In this document: one piece after another, positions 18,099 to 27,787 of the stretch | Layout of the letters: each line of letters starts with the position of its first letter | Numbering within the stretch: position 1 is the stretch's first letter | Origin: Chloroflexota bacterium | GTDB lineage: Bacteria; Chloroflexota; Limnocylindria; Limnocylindrales; CSP1-4 | Assembly: GCA_021825385.1 (NCBI GenBank) | Contig: JAKAHU010000006.1 | Location: 1-32,140, forward strand | Reading direction: 5' to 3' | DNA: 32,140 nucleotides | Notes under the pieces: generated by a model | The model's database searches: none | The model's input: only the letters and a program-made list of their open reading frames with translations | What the model was told of the DNA's origin: nothing | Position numbers and translations under genes: made by a program

Positions 18099-19490
18099 TC
18101 AGCGGGGCAGCGCGGCCAGTTCGAACCACAGTCGAACGACCGTCCGGATCCCGGTCTCGTAGTTGCGCAGGTCCATCGCTTCGTTCGGTGCGTGGGCGTG
18201 GTCGTCGGGCGGGGTGAACCCGAGCAGGACCACCGGCAGGCCCAGGATCGACTCGAAGCTGGCACAGACCGGGATCGAGCCGCCCTCCCGGATGTAGAGC
18301 GGGGCAACCCCGAACGTCGCCTCGATCGCCCGGGCCGCGGCCTTCGTGGCCGGGTGGTCGATCGGGGTCAGGCTCGGGCGTCCGCCGTGCTGGCGGACGA
18401 CCTCCACCCGCACCCCGGGCGGCGCGATCTCGCCGATGTACGAGACGAGCAGATCGGTGATCCGGTTCGGGTCCTGGTCGGGCACGAGCCGGCAGGTGAT
18501 CTTGGCGTGGGCATGGGCGGGGATGATCGTCTTGCTCCCCTCACCCTGGAAACCGCCCCAGATCCCGTTCACGTCGAGCGTCGGCCGGGCGCCCCGGCGC
18601 TCGAGGGTCGTGTAACCGGCCTCACCCACGAGGGCCGGCACGCCGATCGACCGGCGGAACGCCTCCTCGTCGAACGGCAGGGCCGCGAACGCCGCCCGAT
18701 CCGCCGGGGTCAGCGGGCGCACGTCATCGTAGAAGCCGGGCACCAGGATCCGGCCGTCGGGACCCTTCAGGGCGGCGATGATCGTGGCCAGCGCGTTGGC
18801 CGGGTTCTGGACCGTCCCTCCATACGAACCCGAGTGGAGGTCGACCGTGCTGCCGTGGACGTCGACCTGAACCGCCGCCAGGCCGCGCAGGCCGATCGTG
18901 ATCGCCGGCCGGTTGCCGTCGAAGAAGCCGGTGTCGGAGATGACCACGAGGTCCGCCGCCAGCCGGTCGCGATTCGCCTCGAGCCAGCGGTCGAGGTTGA
19001 CCGAACCGCTCTCCTCCTCGCCCTCGAAGACGAACTTCAGGTTGACCGGCAGGCCGCCCGTGGTCGCCAGGAGCGCCTCGGTCGCCCGGAGATGGAGGTG
19101 GACCTGACCCTTGTCGTCGGCGGCACCCCGGGCCTGCAGCCGGTCGCCGACGACGATTGGCTCGAAGGGCGGTGACTCCCATTCCTCCAGGGGATCGACC
19201 GGCTGGACGTCGTAGTGACCGTAGACGATGACCGTCGGGGCGCCCTCGGCGTGGAGCCAGTCGCCGTAGACCACCGGATGGCCGCCGGTCTCGGCGACCT
19301 CGACGTGCTCGACCCCGATCCTGCGCAGGTCGGCCGCGATGGCATCGGCCGCCGCTCGGCAGTCGGCGGCATGCTCGGGCAGAGCGGAGATGCTCGGGAT
19401 GCGCAGCAGGGCCTCGTACGACTCGAGTCGCCGCTGGCGCGTCCGGGCGAGATACTCCTCGATGTCAGGGGTGGGCTCAGCCGGCATCAT
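18099..19490 (-). CDS. M20-family metallopeptidase (dipeptidase)
   Basis: 'VIVYGHYDVQPVDPLEEWESPPFEP...ARGAADDKGQ...KFVFEGEEESGS...SGSYGGTVQNPANAL' typical M20 dinuclear-zinc motifs. Confidence 0.94.
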   Translation of the reverse strand: MMPAEPTPDIEEYLARTRQRRLESYEALLRIPSISALPEHAADCRAAADAIAADLRRIGVEHVEVAETGGHPVVYGDWLHAEGAPTVIVYGHYDVQPVDPLEEWESPPFEPIVVGDRLQARGAADDKGQVHLHLRATEALLATTGGLPVNLKFVFEGEEESGSVNLDRWLEANRDRLAADLVVISDTGFFDGNRPAITIGLRGLAAVQVDVHGSTVDLHSGSYGGTVQNPANALATIIAALKGPDGRILVPGFYDDVRPLTPADRAAFAALPFDEEAFRRSIGVPALVGEAGYTTLERRGARPTLDVNGIWGGFQGEGSKTIIPAHAHAKITCRLVPDQDPNRITDLLVSYIGEIAPPGVRVEVVRQHGGRPSLTPIDHPATKAAARAIEATFGVAPLYIREGGSIPVCASFESILGLPVVLLGFTPPDDHAHAPNEAMDLRNYETGIRTVVRLWFELAALPR

Positions 19491-19573
19491 TCAACCTCCG
19501 GGGTTCAGCCTGGGCGCGAGTCGACAGCCCGAGACGGCTCGGGCGCCGTCCGTGGCTCGTGATCGCCGCCCGA

Positions 19574-21523
19574 TCAGGCCGGGCTGGGACGCGGCTTCGG
19601 ACTCGGGGCAGGAGGGTTCACCCCGCCGCCGGCGCTGGCCGTCCCGGTCGGCGGAGGGCTCGCCGCCGCGAGCGGTGGACCAGCGTGCCTGTCCTCCTTT
19701 GGTGGCAGATCGGAGAACAGCTGCTCGAACCCCTCCCCATCCACCGTCTCCTCGGCCACGAGCTTCTCGGCCAGGGCCGTCAAGCGGTCCTTGTGGGCGA
19801 CGAGGACCTCCATCGCCCGCGCATAGTTGCGGTCGATGATCGCTCGGACCTCCTCGTCGATCTGGCGCGCCACGTCGTCGGAGTAGTTCCGCTGCTCGCC
19901 GATCTCACGGCCCAGGAAGACGAGCTCGTCGCGCTTGCCGAATGAGAGCGGGCCGAGCTTTTCGCTCATCCCAAACTCGGTGACCATCCGCCGGGCGAGC
20001 ATCGTCGCCTTCTCGATATCGTTCGAGGCGCCGGTGGTCGTGTCGCCGAAGATCAGCTTCTCGGCCGCGTTACCGCCGAGCAGGCCGGCGATCTTGTCCT
20101 CGAACTCGGACTTGCTTTGCAGGTAGCGGTCCTCGGTCGGCAGGGCCATCGTGTAGCCGAGGGCCATGCCCCGGCTGATGATCGTCACCTTCTGGACCGG
20201 GTCGCACTTGGGCAGGACCCGCTGGACGATCGCGTGGCCGCCCTCGTGGTAGGCGATGACGACCTTCTCCTGGTCGGAGATGATCCGGCTCTTGCGCTCC
20301 GGGCCGGCCACGATCCGCTCGAGCGCCTCCTGGAACTCGGGCATGCCGATCGTCTTCTTGTTGCGGCGCGCAGCCAGGATCGCCGCCTCGTTGACCAGGT
20401 TGGCCAGGTCGGCACCCGAGAAGCCGGGCGACTGGCGGGCGATGTTCTCGATGTCGACCGACTTGTCGAGCGGCTTGCCCTTCGTGTGCACCTTGAGGAT
20501 CGCCACCCGGCCCTTCATGTCCGGCCGGTCGAGGATCACCTGGCGGTCGAATCGACCGGGCCGCAGGAGGGCCGGATCGAGGACGTCGGGGCGGTTCGTG
20601 GCCGCGACGACGATCACGTTCGTGTTCGTGTCGAACCCATCCATCTCGACCAGGATCTGGTTGAGGGTCTGCTCGCGCTCGTCGTGCGAGCCGCCCAGGC
20701 CGGCGCCGCGCTGACGCCCGACCGCGTCGATCTCGTCGACGAAGACGATGCACGGGCTGTTCCGCTTGGCCTGGTCGAACAGATCGCGGACGCGCGACGC
20801 ACCGACCCCGACGAACATCTCCACGAACTCGGACCCGGAGATGCTGAAGAAGGGCACGCCGGCCTCGCCGGCGACCGCGCGGGCCATCAGGGTCTTGCCC
20901 GTGCCCGGTGGTCCGACGAGCAGGACACCGCGCGGGATCCGAGCCCCGAGCGAGTTGAACTTCTCGGGGTACTTCAGGAACTCGACGACCTCCTGGAGCT
21001 CCGTCTTGGCCTCGTCCACCCCGGCCACGTCGGCGAACGTGACGACCGTCTTGTTACCCAGGAACATCCGGGCTCGGCTCTTGCCAAAGCTGAGCGCCTG
21101 GTTGTTCGTCCCCTGGGCCTGACGCATCATGAAGAAGATGAAGCCTCCGATCAGGATGATCGGCAGCAACCCGGTCAGGATCAGGCCGAGCCAGGACGTG
21201 TCGGGCGGCTTCTCGGCCTTGTAGACGTCCCTGCCCAGGTCGATCCCGCCGGCCTTCGCGGCCGTCTGCATGTCGGCGTAAACGTTGGTCAGGACGCTGG
21301 GGACGACCGTCGAGTACGACTTGCCGTCCTTGAGCGTCACGGTCAGGGTCTGCTCCTGCTGGACGACCGAGGTCACCCTGCCCGACTGGACGTCGTCCAG
21401 GAACTGCGAGTAGCCGGTCGTGGGCTGGTTCGGGGCCTGGATCAGCCAGGCGTAGAGAAGCGCGACGGTGCCCATCACGAGGATGAGCATCACGACACCG
21501 TTGCGCAGGAACTTGGCGTTCAA
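19574..21523 (-). CDS. ftsH: ATP-dependent zinc metalloprotease FtsH
   Basis: Walker [26 protein letters not shown] '[26 protein letters not shown]', HExxH as '[10 protein letters not shown]'. TTG at 21523 with GGAGG 6 nt upstream is the more likely start than GTG 21556. Confidence 0.95.
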   Translation of the reverse strand: MNAKFLRNGVVMLILVMGTVALLYAWLIQAPNQPTTGYSQFLDDVQSGRVTSVVQQEQTLTVTLKDGKSYSTVVPSVLTNVYADMQTAAKAGGIDLGRDVYKAEKPPDTSWLGLILTGLLPIILIGGFIFFMMRQAQGTNNQALSFGKSRARMFLGNKTVVTFADVAGVDEAKTELQEVVEFLKYPEKFNSLGARIPRGVLLVGPPGTGKTLMARAVAGEAGVPFFSISGSEFVEMFVGVGASRVRDLFDQAKRNSPCIVFVDEIDAVGRQRGAGLGGSHDEREQTLNQILVEMDGFDTNTNVIVVAATNRPDVLDPALLRPGRFDRQVILDRPDMKGRVAILKVHTKGKPLDKSVDIENIARQSPGFSGADLANLVNEAAILAARRNKKTIGMPEFQEALERIVAGPERKSRIISDQEKVVIAYHEGGHAIVQRVLPKCDPVQKVTIISRGMALGYTMALPTEDRYLQSKSEFEDKIAGLLGGNAAEKLIFGDTTTGASNDIEKATMLARRMVTEFGMSEKLGPLSFGKRDELVFLGREIGEQRNYSDDVARQIDEEVRAIIDRNYARAMEVLVAHKDRLTALAEKLVAEETVDGEGFEQLFSDLPPKEDRHAGPPLAAASPPPTGTASAGGGVNPPAPSPKPRPSPA

Positions 21524-21755
21524 GAGGGGCCTCCGGCTCAGACGGGCCGGTGCCACGCACCGGCTCGTGGACCGAGTATAGCGTCCGGCCGGTCGATGGC
21601 CTCGTGACGGCCCCGCGCGGGTGGTGCGGACGGTGGGCCGGCCTCGGGCCCGGTCGATGATCCCTCAGGAGGGTGCCCACCCGCGCCGGGCCGAGCGGGC
21701 GGCCTGGCTCATCGCACCCGCACCCGGCGGGTCGGGATTGCGCGGCGGTGATCGC

Positions 21756-21830
21756 TGGTAGCGGAGGGCGGATTCGAACCACCGACCAAGGGCTTATGAG
21801 TCCCCTGCTCTACCACTGAGCTACTCCGCC
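21756..21830 (-). tRNA. tRNA-Met(CAU), CCA encoded
   Basis: Minus strand GGCGGAG-TA-GCTC-AGTGGTA-GAGC-A-GGGGA-CTCATAA-GCCCT-TGGTC-GGTGG-TTCGAAT-CCGCC-CTCCGCT-ACCA folds as a cloverleaf; anticodon CAT. Confidence 0.93.
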
Positions 21831-21926
21831 ACGGGCAGGATTCTAGCAAACGGGCGTGCTCCCGGCGAAACCCCTCGTCGGGGCGACCCGGGGTGTCACG
21901 AGCTCCACCGGATCGACATGCCACCC

Positions 21927-23009
21927 TCAGGGGCGGACCTCCGCCAGCGCGCCGTCCACGAAGACACGGATCTTCTCAGGCGGAAGCCGCACCAGCACAT
22001 CACCGGCCGGCAGTTTCCGGCCGCGGGCAACGCTCGCTTTGGCCGGATGACCGGCCACCTCGAGGGCGATCACGCGCACACTGCCCTGATCGAGGATCCC
22101 GGTCACCCTGGCGGCCAGCGTGTTCTCCCCCGGCTCGGTGGTCAGCTCGAGGTACTCCGGACGGACCCCGACCTCGATCCGGCCGGCGGGCAGTCGGACT
22201 GGATCGTAGCTCGATCGGAGCTTCGTTCCGCCGAACACGAGTCCATCTCCATCGATGCTGGCCGGGAACAGGTTCATCGCCGGCGAGCCGATGAAGTAGC
22301 CGACGTAGGTCGTGCGCGGGTATTCGAACAGTTCCTCGGGCGAACCGCGCTGGACGACCCGGCCTTCGCTCATCACCACGACCTCGTCGGCGAAGGTCAT
22401 CGCCTCGTTCTGGTCATGGGTGACGTAGACGACGGTCAGCCTGAACCGCTCGGTGATCTCCTTGATCTTGCGCCGCAGAAGGAACTTGAACTGGGGATCG
22501 ATGACCGTCAGTGGCTCGTCCATCAGGAGCGCCGCAACGTCCTCGCGGACCAGGCCCCGGCCGAGGGAAATGAGCTGTTTCTCGGCTGCCGTCAGGGCCC
22601 GTGCGGGCCTGCCCAGCTCGCGCTGGAGGTCGAGAACCTCGGCGATCTCGGCGACCTTTCGAGCGATCCGCGGACGCGGCCACTTCCGGCACACGAGCGG
22701 GAAGGCGAGGTTGTCGTACACGGACATCGCGCCGTAGATCACCGGGAACTGGAACACCTGGGCGATGTTCCGCCCCGCCGTCGGAAGATCCGTGACGTCG
22801 CGCTGGTCGAACAGCACCCTGCCCCGCGTTGGCCGCACCAGCCCTGAGATGACGTTCAGCATCGTCGTCTTGCCACAGCCCGACGGCCCCAGCAAGGCGT
22901 ACGTGCGACCGTCCTCCCACACCAGGTCGAGCGGGTTCAGGGCCCAGGCCGACTCGTGGGCGGACTGCGTGTACGTGTGGCCGACCCCTCTCAATGTGAT
23001 CCGTGCCAT
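21927..23009 (-). CDS. ABC transporter ATP-binding protein (sugar/polyol importer type), non-canonical signature motif
   Basis: Walker A LLGPSGCGKTTML, Q-loop QVFQFPVIY, Walker B ALLMDEPLTVID, H-loop VTHDQNEAM, but signature LTAAEKQLISLGRGL instead of LSGGQ; C-terminal TOBE-like region. Confidence 0.9.
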   Translation of the reverse strand: MARITLRGVGHTYTQSAHESAWALNPLDLVWEDGRTYALLGPSGCGKTTMLNVISGLVRPTRGRVLFDQRDVTDLPTAGRNIAQVFQFPVIYGAMSVYDNLAFPLVCRKWPRPRIARKVAEIAEVLDLQRELGRPARALTAAEKQLISLGRGLVREDVAALLMDEPLTVIDPQFKFLLRRKIKEITERFRLTVVYVTHDQNEAMTFADEVVVMSEGRVVQRGSPEELFEYPRTTYVGYFIGSPAMNLFPASIDGDGLVFGGTKLRSSYDPVRLPAGRIEVGVRPEYLELTTEPGENTLAARVTGILDQGSVRVIALEVAGHPAKASVARGRKLPAGDVLVRLPPEKIRVFVDGALAEVRP

Positions 23010-23035
23010 CGAATTCGGGTCTCCGAGCTGGGCGG

Positions 23036-24097
23036 TCAGGGTGCCGCAACGAGCCGGTCGTCCGGACCAAAGGCAAACAGCCGATCCGGATTGATCGCCA
23101 CCGGCACGTCGGCGTTGAGGGCGAAGCCGTGGACGCCTTCGATCTGCAGGACGAGTGGACCGAACGGAGTCTCAACGTGAATGAACGTTTCCGACCCCGA
23201 GACCTCCGAGAACGTGACCGTGCCCACCACGTCGTCGGCTGAGCCAAGTTCGAGCTCGACCGCCCGGATCCCGAATTGATACCTGCCCGGGCCCAGCCCG
23301 CGCATGTGGGCGGGAAGTGCCAGTGACCGGCCTCCGCCGAGGCGGATCAGACCGTCCTCGATCGCTCCGCTGACGACATTCATCGGTGGATCGTTGATGA
23401 CGGCGGCGACCGCAGTCGTGGCCGGCCGGTCGAAGACGTCGTCGGGTCGACCAGCCTGGAGCAGGCGCCCCTCGTGCATCACCAGGACGACGTCACCGAG
23501 CATCATCGCCTCCGCTGGCTCGGTCGTCGTGTACAGAACGATCGCGTCGCCTTGATCCGAGAACAGGCCCCGCAGCTCCTCGCGCATCGCCTCGCGCAGC
23601 TTGTAGTCGAGGTTCGCCAAGGGCTCGTCGAGGAGCAGCACGTCGGCGCTCCGTGCCAGCGCTCGCGCCAGGGCCACCCGCTGCTGCTGCCCGCCCGACA
23701 GCTGGCTCGGCCGACGGTCCTCGAAGCCGCGCAGGTTGACTCGCTCGAGGACGGCCCGCGCCCGTTCCCGCGCGACGTCGACCGACAGTCCGCGCCGCCG
23801 GAGCGGGAAGGCCACGTTGTCGAGGACACTGAGGTGCGGGTAGTTGATGAACTGCTCGTACACCATCGCCACGTCGCGTTCCCAGACCGGCCGGGTGAGG
23901 AACGACTCTCCGTCGAGCTCCAGCCGCCCGCTGTCGACCCGCTGGAGGCCAGCGATCGTGCGCAGGAGCGTCGTCTTCCCGGCCTGGGTCCGGCCGATCA
24001 GGGTATGCAGACGACCACGCTCGAGCGTGAAGCTCAGGTCGTCGAGATACCGGACCCGGTCGACCGTCAGGCTCAACTGTTCCGCGATCAGCGCCAT
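23036..24097 (-). CDS. ABC transporter ATP-binding protein (sugar/polyol importer type), H-loop His replaced
   Basis: Walker A LIGRTQAGKTTLL, Q-loop MVYEQFINYPHLSV, signature LSGGQQQRVALARAL, Walker B VLLLDEPLANLD, but YTTTEPAEAM where a VTHDQxEAM-type H-loop is expected. Confidence 0.9.
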   Translation of the reverse strand: MALIAEQLSLTVDRVRYLDDLSFTLERGRLHTLIGRTQAGKTTLLRTIAGLQRVDSGRLELDGESFLTRPVWERDVAMVYEQFINYPHLSVLDNVAFPLRRRGLSVDVARERARAVLERVNLRGFEDRRPSQLSGGQQQRVALARALARSADVLLLDEPLANLDYKLREAMREELRGLFSDQGDAIVLYTTTEPAEAMMLGDVVLVMHEGRLLQAGRPDDVFDRPATTAVAAVINDPPMNVVSGAIEDGLIRLGGGRSLALPAHMRGLGPGRYQFGIRAVELELGSADDVVGTVTFSEVSGSETFIHVETPFGPLVLQIEGVHGFALNADVPVAINPDRLFAFGPDDRLVAAP

Positions 24098-24106
24098 CTG
24101 CGCCCC

Positions 24107-24952
24107 CTACCGGATCGCACCGGCAAGGTGGCCGCGCGACAGGAACCGCTCCACGAGCACGGCGATGATCACGAGAGGGGTGACTGAAATCAGGGCCGAG
24201 GCGGACAGGGTCCACCATGGCGTGACCGACGAGTTCAGAGCCACGATCGCCACCGGCAGGAGCTGGGTCTGAGTGAAGGTCAGGGTGAAGGCGAAGAAGA
24301 AGTCGTTCCAGCCAAAGATGATGCAGAACAGACCGGCCACGATGATCCCGGGCAGGGAGTTGGGCAGGACGACCGACACGAACGCCCGCAGCGGCGTGCA
24401 GCCGTCGAGCATCGCCATTTCGTCGAGCTGGCGGGGCACGTTGTTGAAGAAGTCGACCATCACCCAGACCGCGATCGGCAGCAACAGCGCGATGTAGACG
24501 ACGATCAGCCCGAGCTGGCTGTCGAGCAGGCCCAGGAAACGCAGCATCAGGAAGAACGGGATGCCGAGCACGACCGGGGGCAGGATCCGCTGCGACACGA
24601 AGAAGAACACGATGTCCGAGTTCTTGGCGAAGCCAAGTTGATAGGTGAACCGCGACAGCCCGTAGGCCGCCAGGGTGCCCAGGACGATGCTGATCGTGCT
24701 CGCGCCGAGGGTCACGATGATGCTGTTCAGGTAGGGCTGCACGATGTCGATCCCGCCCGTGCCGCCGAACAGGCTCGTCCAGCCACTGAGCGAGGGCTCG
24801 TACTGGAGCCAGGGCAAATAGGTCGGTCCGCTGGTCACGCCGTTGACCGTCTTGAAGCTGGTGGTCAGAGCCCACAGGAACGGGGCCACGACGAACATCG
24901 ACCAGAGCACGATCGTGCCGTACTTGAGCACCAGGTACAGCCTCGACATCAT
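24107..24952 (-). CDS. ABC transporter permease (MalG-like, CUT1 type)
   Basis: MMSRLYLVLKYGTIVLWSMFVVAPFLWALTTSFKT... six hydrophobic segments, EAA-like loop 'QLDEMAMLDGCTPLRAFVSVVLPNSLPGI'. Start overlaps the previous gene by 4 nt (ATGA). Confidence 0.92.
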   Translation of the reverse strand: MMSRLYLVLKYGTIVLWSMFVVAPFLWALTTSFKTVNGVTSGPTYLPWLQYEPSLSGWTSLFGGTGGIDIVQPYLNSIIVTLGASTISIVLGTLAAYGLSRFTYQLGFAKNSDIVFFFVSQRILPPVVLGIPFFLMLRFLGLLDSQLGLIVVYIALLLPIAVWVMVDFFNNVPRQLDEMAMLDGCTPLRAFVSVVLPNSLPGIIVAGLFCIIFGWNDFFFAFTLTFTQTQLLPVAIVALNSSVTPWWTLSASALISVTPLVIIAVLVERFLSRGHLAGAIR

Positions 24953-25947
24953 GCCTTCCTCCCGGCCAGGACGCGGTTCAGGCCCCGAGCAATGAACGTC
25001 AGCGACACGATCATGATCACCAGGTACGTGAAGGAAAGCGAGGCCGCGTAGCCGATCTGGAAGTCCCGCAGGCCCCGGATGTAGATGTAGTAGCTCGTCG
25101 TCTCGGTCGCCGTTCCGGGACCGCCGGAGGTCAGGACGTAGACGGTTTCCATGATCTTCGAGGCCTCGATCAGGCGGATGATGATCGCCCCCACCGAGAT
25201 CGGGCCCATGAGCGGGAAGGTCACCCTGAAGAAGGTCCGGATCGGTCCGGCTCCGTCGATCGCCGCCGCCAGGAACGGCTCTCTGGGCAGGCTCAGCAGA
25301 CCCGCCAGGAGCAGCAGCACCATGAATGGCGTCCACTGCCAGATCTCCACGATCATCACGCTCACCACGGCCGGTCCGCTCGCCGTCAGCCAGTTCTGGG
25401 CCGGCAAGCCGAGGAGCGCCATGACGTCATTCGCGGGACCGAGTGACTCATGAAGGATCGTGCGCCAGATCACGGTCATGATCACCGGCGTCGTCATCAT
25501 CGGCACCAGGAACAGGACCCTGAAGAAGCGCCGGGCCTTGACCTCACGCCAGACGGCCAAGGCGAGCGCGAAGCCGAGCACGTACTCGATCACCACGGTT
25601 CCGACCGCAATCACCGCCAGCCGGCCCAGCGAAGCCCAGTAGCGCTGGTCGGCAAAGAGCCGCTCGTAGTTCGTCGTTGCAATCCAGTCGAGGCCGGGCT
25701 GAGAGACGTTCCAGGATGAGAAGCTGACCCGGATCGTGAACAGGAGCGGGAACAGGATGATCAGGAGCAGGACGATCAGGCCCGGCAGCAGGAACAGGAG
25801 CTTGTAGGGCCGAATCGACGAGTCGCCACCCGAGTGCCCGGAGCGACGCCCTGGTCGCCCCCCATCGGTGGCCGACCGATCAGTCGAGCCGGGTCCGGTC
25901 GAGGCCTGCCCGCCCTCCGCCACGGTCACTTGATCTTCCTGACCCAT
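24949..25947 (-). CDS. ABC transporter permease (MalF-like, CUT1 type)
   Basis: 'YKLLFLLPGLIVLLLIILFPLLFTIRVSFSSWN...EPFLAAAIDGAGPIRTFFRVTFPLMGPI'. ATG at 25947 is preceded by GGAGGA; the ORF-track start at 26025 abuts a strong hairpin and is less likely. Confidence 0.9.
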   Translation of the reverse strand: MGQEDQVTVAEGGQASTGPGSTDRSATDGGRPGRRSGHSGGDSSIRPYKLLFLLPGLIVLLLIILFPLLFTIRVSFSSWNVSQPGLDWIATTNYERLFADQRYWASLGRLAVIAVGTVVIEYVLGFALALAVWREVKARRFFRVLFLVPMMTTPVIMTVIWRTILHESLGPANDVMALLGLPAQNWLTASGPAVVSVMIVEIWQWTPFMVLLLLAGLLSLPREPFLAAAIDGAGPIRTFFRVTFPLMGPISVGAIIIRLIEASKIMETVYVLTSGGPGTATETTSYYIYIRGLRDFQIGYAASLSFTYLVIMIVSLTFIARGLNRVLAGRKA

Positions 25948-26030
25948 CGCTCCTCCAGCGCCCCGACTGGGTGCCTGATCACCCACGATATCAGCATGGG
26001 AACTCACGCTGACCAGTTCTGCCATGGAAT

Positions 26031-26065
26031 GCGAGCGGGTCGAGGTTGAACCTCGACCCGCTCGC
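26031..26065 (-). promoter_or_regulatory. 17-bp-arm perfect inverted repeat (hairpin) between solute-binding protein and permease genes
   Basis: GCGAGCGGGTCGAGGTT-G-AACCTCGACCCGCTCGC; begins 17 nt after the solute-binding protein stop; no T-tract follows on the minus strand (ATTCCATGG). Confidence 0.85.
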
Positions 26066-26082
26066 CGCGCAAGAGCACGAAG

Positions 26083-27735
26083 CTACGGGGCGTCCTCGAG
26101 GGCGACGACATTCGCGTACGCCTCGCGGACGCGATCGACGCCCACCCGCTGCACGATCTGGCGCCATTCGGCCGCCACACCGTCAAGGGCCTCTTGGGGG
26201 GTCTTCTGGCCGGCCAGCGCGTCAGCCACGCCGGCGGCCATCGAGGTCATGAACTCGTTGACGCCCGGAACCCGAAGGTCGAAGACGCGGTTCGGCTTGC
26301 CTTCCATCCCTGCCAGGGTGTCGACGTAGGTCTTGACCGTGGCCGGATCCCAGCCCAGGTTGGACTCCCAGAACTTCGGGTCGAAGTCACTCTTGCGGAA
26401 GGGGTTGACCCCGAACCGACCGATCCGGAGGTCGAGACTGTGGTTGGCCTCGTTGGAGAAGAAGCACAGGAAGTCGAAGGCCATGTCCTGGTTCTTGGAC
26501 AGGTTCGACACCGCGACGCCCCAGCCCCAGGTGATGTACGGGGCCCGGTTCGGAACATCGAAGTGCTCCCACTGGCCGGTGAGCCGATTCCAGACCTCAG
26601 TTGCCCCGGGCAGCGGGGCCGCGGCAACCTTGTTGCGGATCCGGCTCTTCGGTTCCTGAGCCTGGATGAACGCATCGTCCCAGGTGTAGCTCATCAGGGT
26701 CTGGCCGCCACCGAACGAGAGGATCTCGTCACCGAGACCGAAACTGCTGCCGCCCGGCGGGAACGCCTTCTGGGCATCAACGAACAGCTGCAGCCCCTTG
26801 ACGAAGCCGGGTGTGTTGATCAGCGGCTCCATCGTCTTCAGGTCGAAGAAGAAGCCGCCCTTGACGTTCGGGTTCTTGGCGTAGGGAGCCGCCCGGCCGA
26901 TGAACGCCGAGAACATCAGGTCGTCGCGCTTGGTGACCTCCGCGCTGCCGTAGTTCGGCTGGCCGTCTCCGTCCCAGTCCCAGCCAGAGAAGTACGTGGC
27001 GATTTCGTTGTACTCCTCCCAGGTCTGCGGCACTCGCAGGTCCTTGCCCGTCTCCTGCTTGTACCGGGCCTGCAGCTGTGGGTTGTCGAACACGTCGGTC
27101 CGGTACTTCAGGTAGTTCCGGTCGCCGTCCACCGGGTACTGGATCATCTTGCCGTTCCAGGTCGCGACGTCCTTGTAGTTCTGGGTGACGTCCTGCATCC
27201 CGCTGACGGACAGATACTGATCCGGAACGGGCGCCTCATACGGATTCAGATCGCCGATCCAGAGCGACCCGTTGAAAAACACGTCGTAGGCGTTCTGCCC
27301 GCTCTGGAGCGGGATGAGGATGCGCTGGAAGAGGTCACCGAAGGGGACGTGAACGACGTTCACCTTGGCGCCGGTGAGATCCTCGAATTGCCTGGCGTGC
27401 AGGTCGGTCGGCTCGCCCATGACCGGCACAGCGTGCGTGATCACGTTCAGGGTCCGGCCCGAGTAGTCCTTTTTCGAGATCGCGTCGTACGAGCAGGGGC
27501 CGGGCACGTCGGTGGCCGTCCCGTACACCGCGTAGTCCGAGCCGTACTTGGCGTAGCTGATCTCGCCGGCGCTCCCGCCCGCGGCCGGCGAGGCACCGGA
27601 TGCGGCCGGGGCGCCAGATGCCGGCGCGCTGCTGGGACTCTCGACCGCCGTCCCGCCACAGCCCATCACGAGGGCCAGCGGCAGAGTCACCAGAAGCGTC
27701 GCCCTCCTCCCCCGCCATACGCCTGCCCTTGTCAT
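26083..27735 (-). CDS. extracellular solute-binding lipoprotein of the ABC importer
   Basis: Lipoprotein-type leader 'TLLVTLPLALVMGCGG', Ser/Ala/Pro linker, 'QFEDLTGAKVNVVHVPFGDLFQRILIPLQSGQNAYDVFFNGSLWIGDL...WEEYNEIATYF' solute-binding fold. Confidence 0.92.
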   Translation of the reverse strand: MTRAGVWRGRRATLLVTLPLALVMGCGGTAVESPSSAPASGAPAASGASPAAGGSAGEISYAKYGSDYAVYGTATDVPGPCSYDAISKKDYSGRTLNVITHAVPVMGEPTDLHARQFEDLTGAKVNVVHVPFGDLFQRILIPLQSGQNAYDVFFNGSLWIGDLNPYEAPVPDQYLSVSGMQDVTQNYKDVATWNGKMIQYPVDGDRNYLKYRTDVFDNPQLQARYKQETGKDLRVPQTWEEYNEIATYFSGWDWDGDGQPNYGSAEVTKRDDLMFSAFIGRAAPYAKNPNVKGGFFFDLKTMEPLINTPGFVKGLQLFVDAQKAFPPGGSSFGLGDEILSFGGGQTLMSYTWDDAFIQAQEPKSRIRNKVAAAPLPGATEVWNRLTGQWEHFDVPNRAPYITWGWGVAVSNLSKNQDMAFDFLCFFSNEANHSLDLRIGRFGVNPFRKSDFDPKFWESNLGWDPATVKTYVDTLAGMEGKPNRVFDLRVPGVNEFMTSMAAGVADALAGQKTPQEALDGVAAEWRQIVQRVGVDRVREAYANVVALEDAP

Positions 27736-27787
27736 TCAGCTGCTCCTTCCTCTCCCGTGTTCCATCCCCTGTCCCTGGGCATCGGCA

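Noticed and set aside
21709-21924. 71-aa minus-strand ORF containing 'SSSVVEQGTHKPLVGGSNPPSAT'
   Set aside because: Classic spurious translation of a tRNA gene (the tRNA-Met at 21756-21830).
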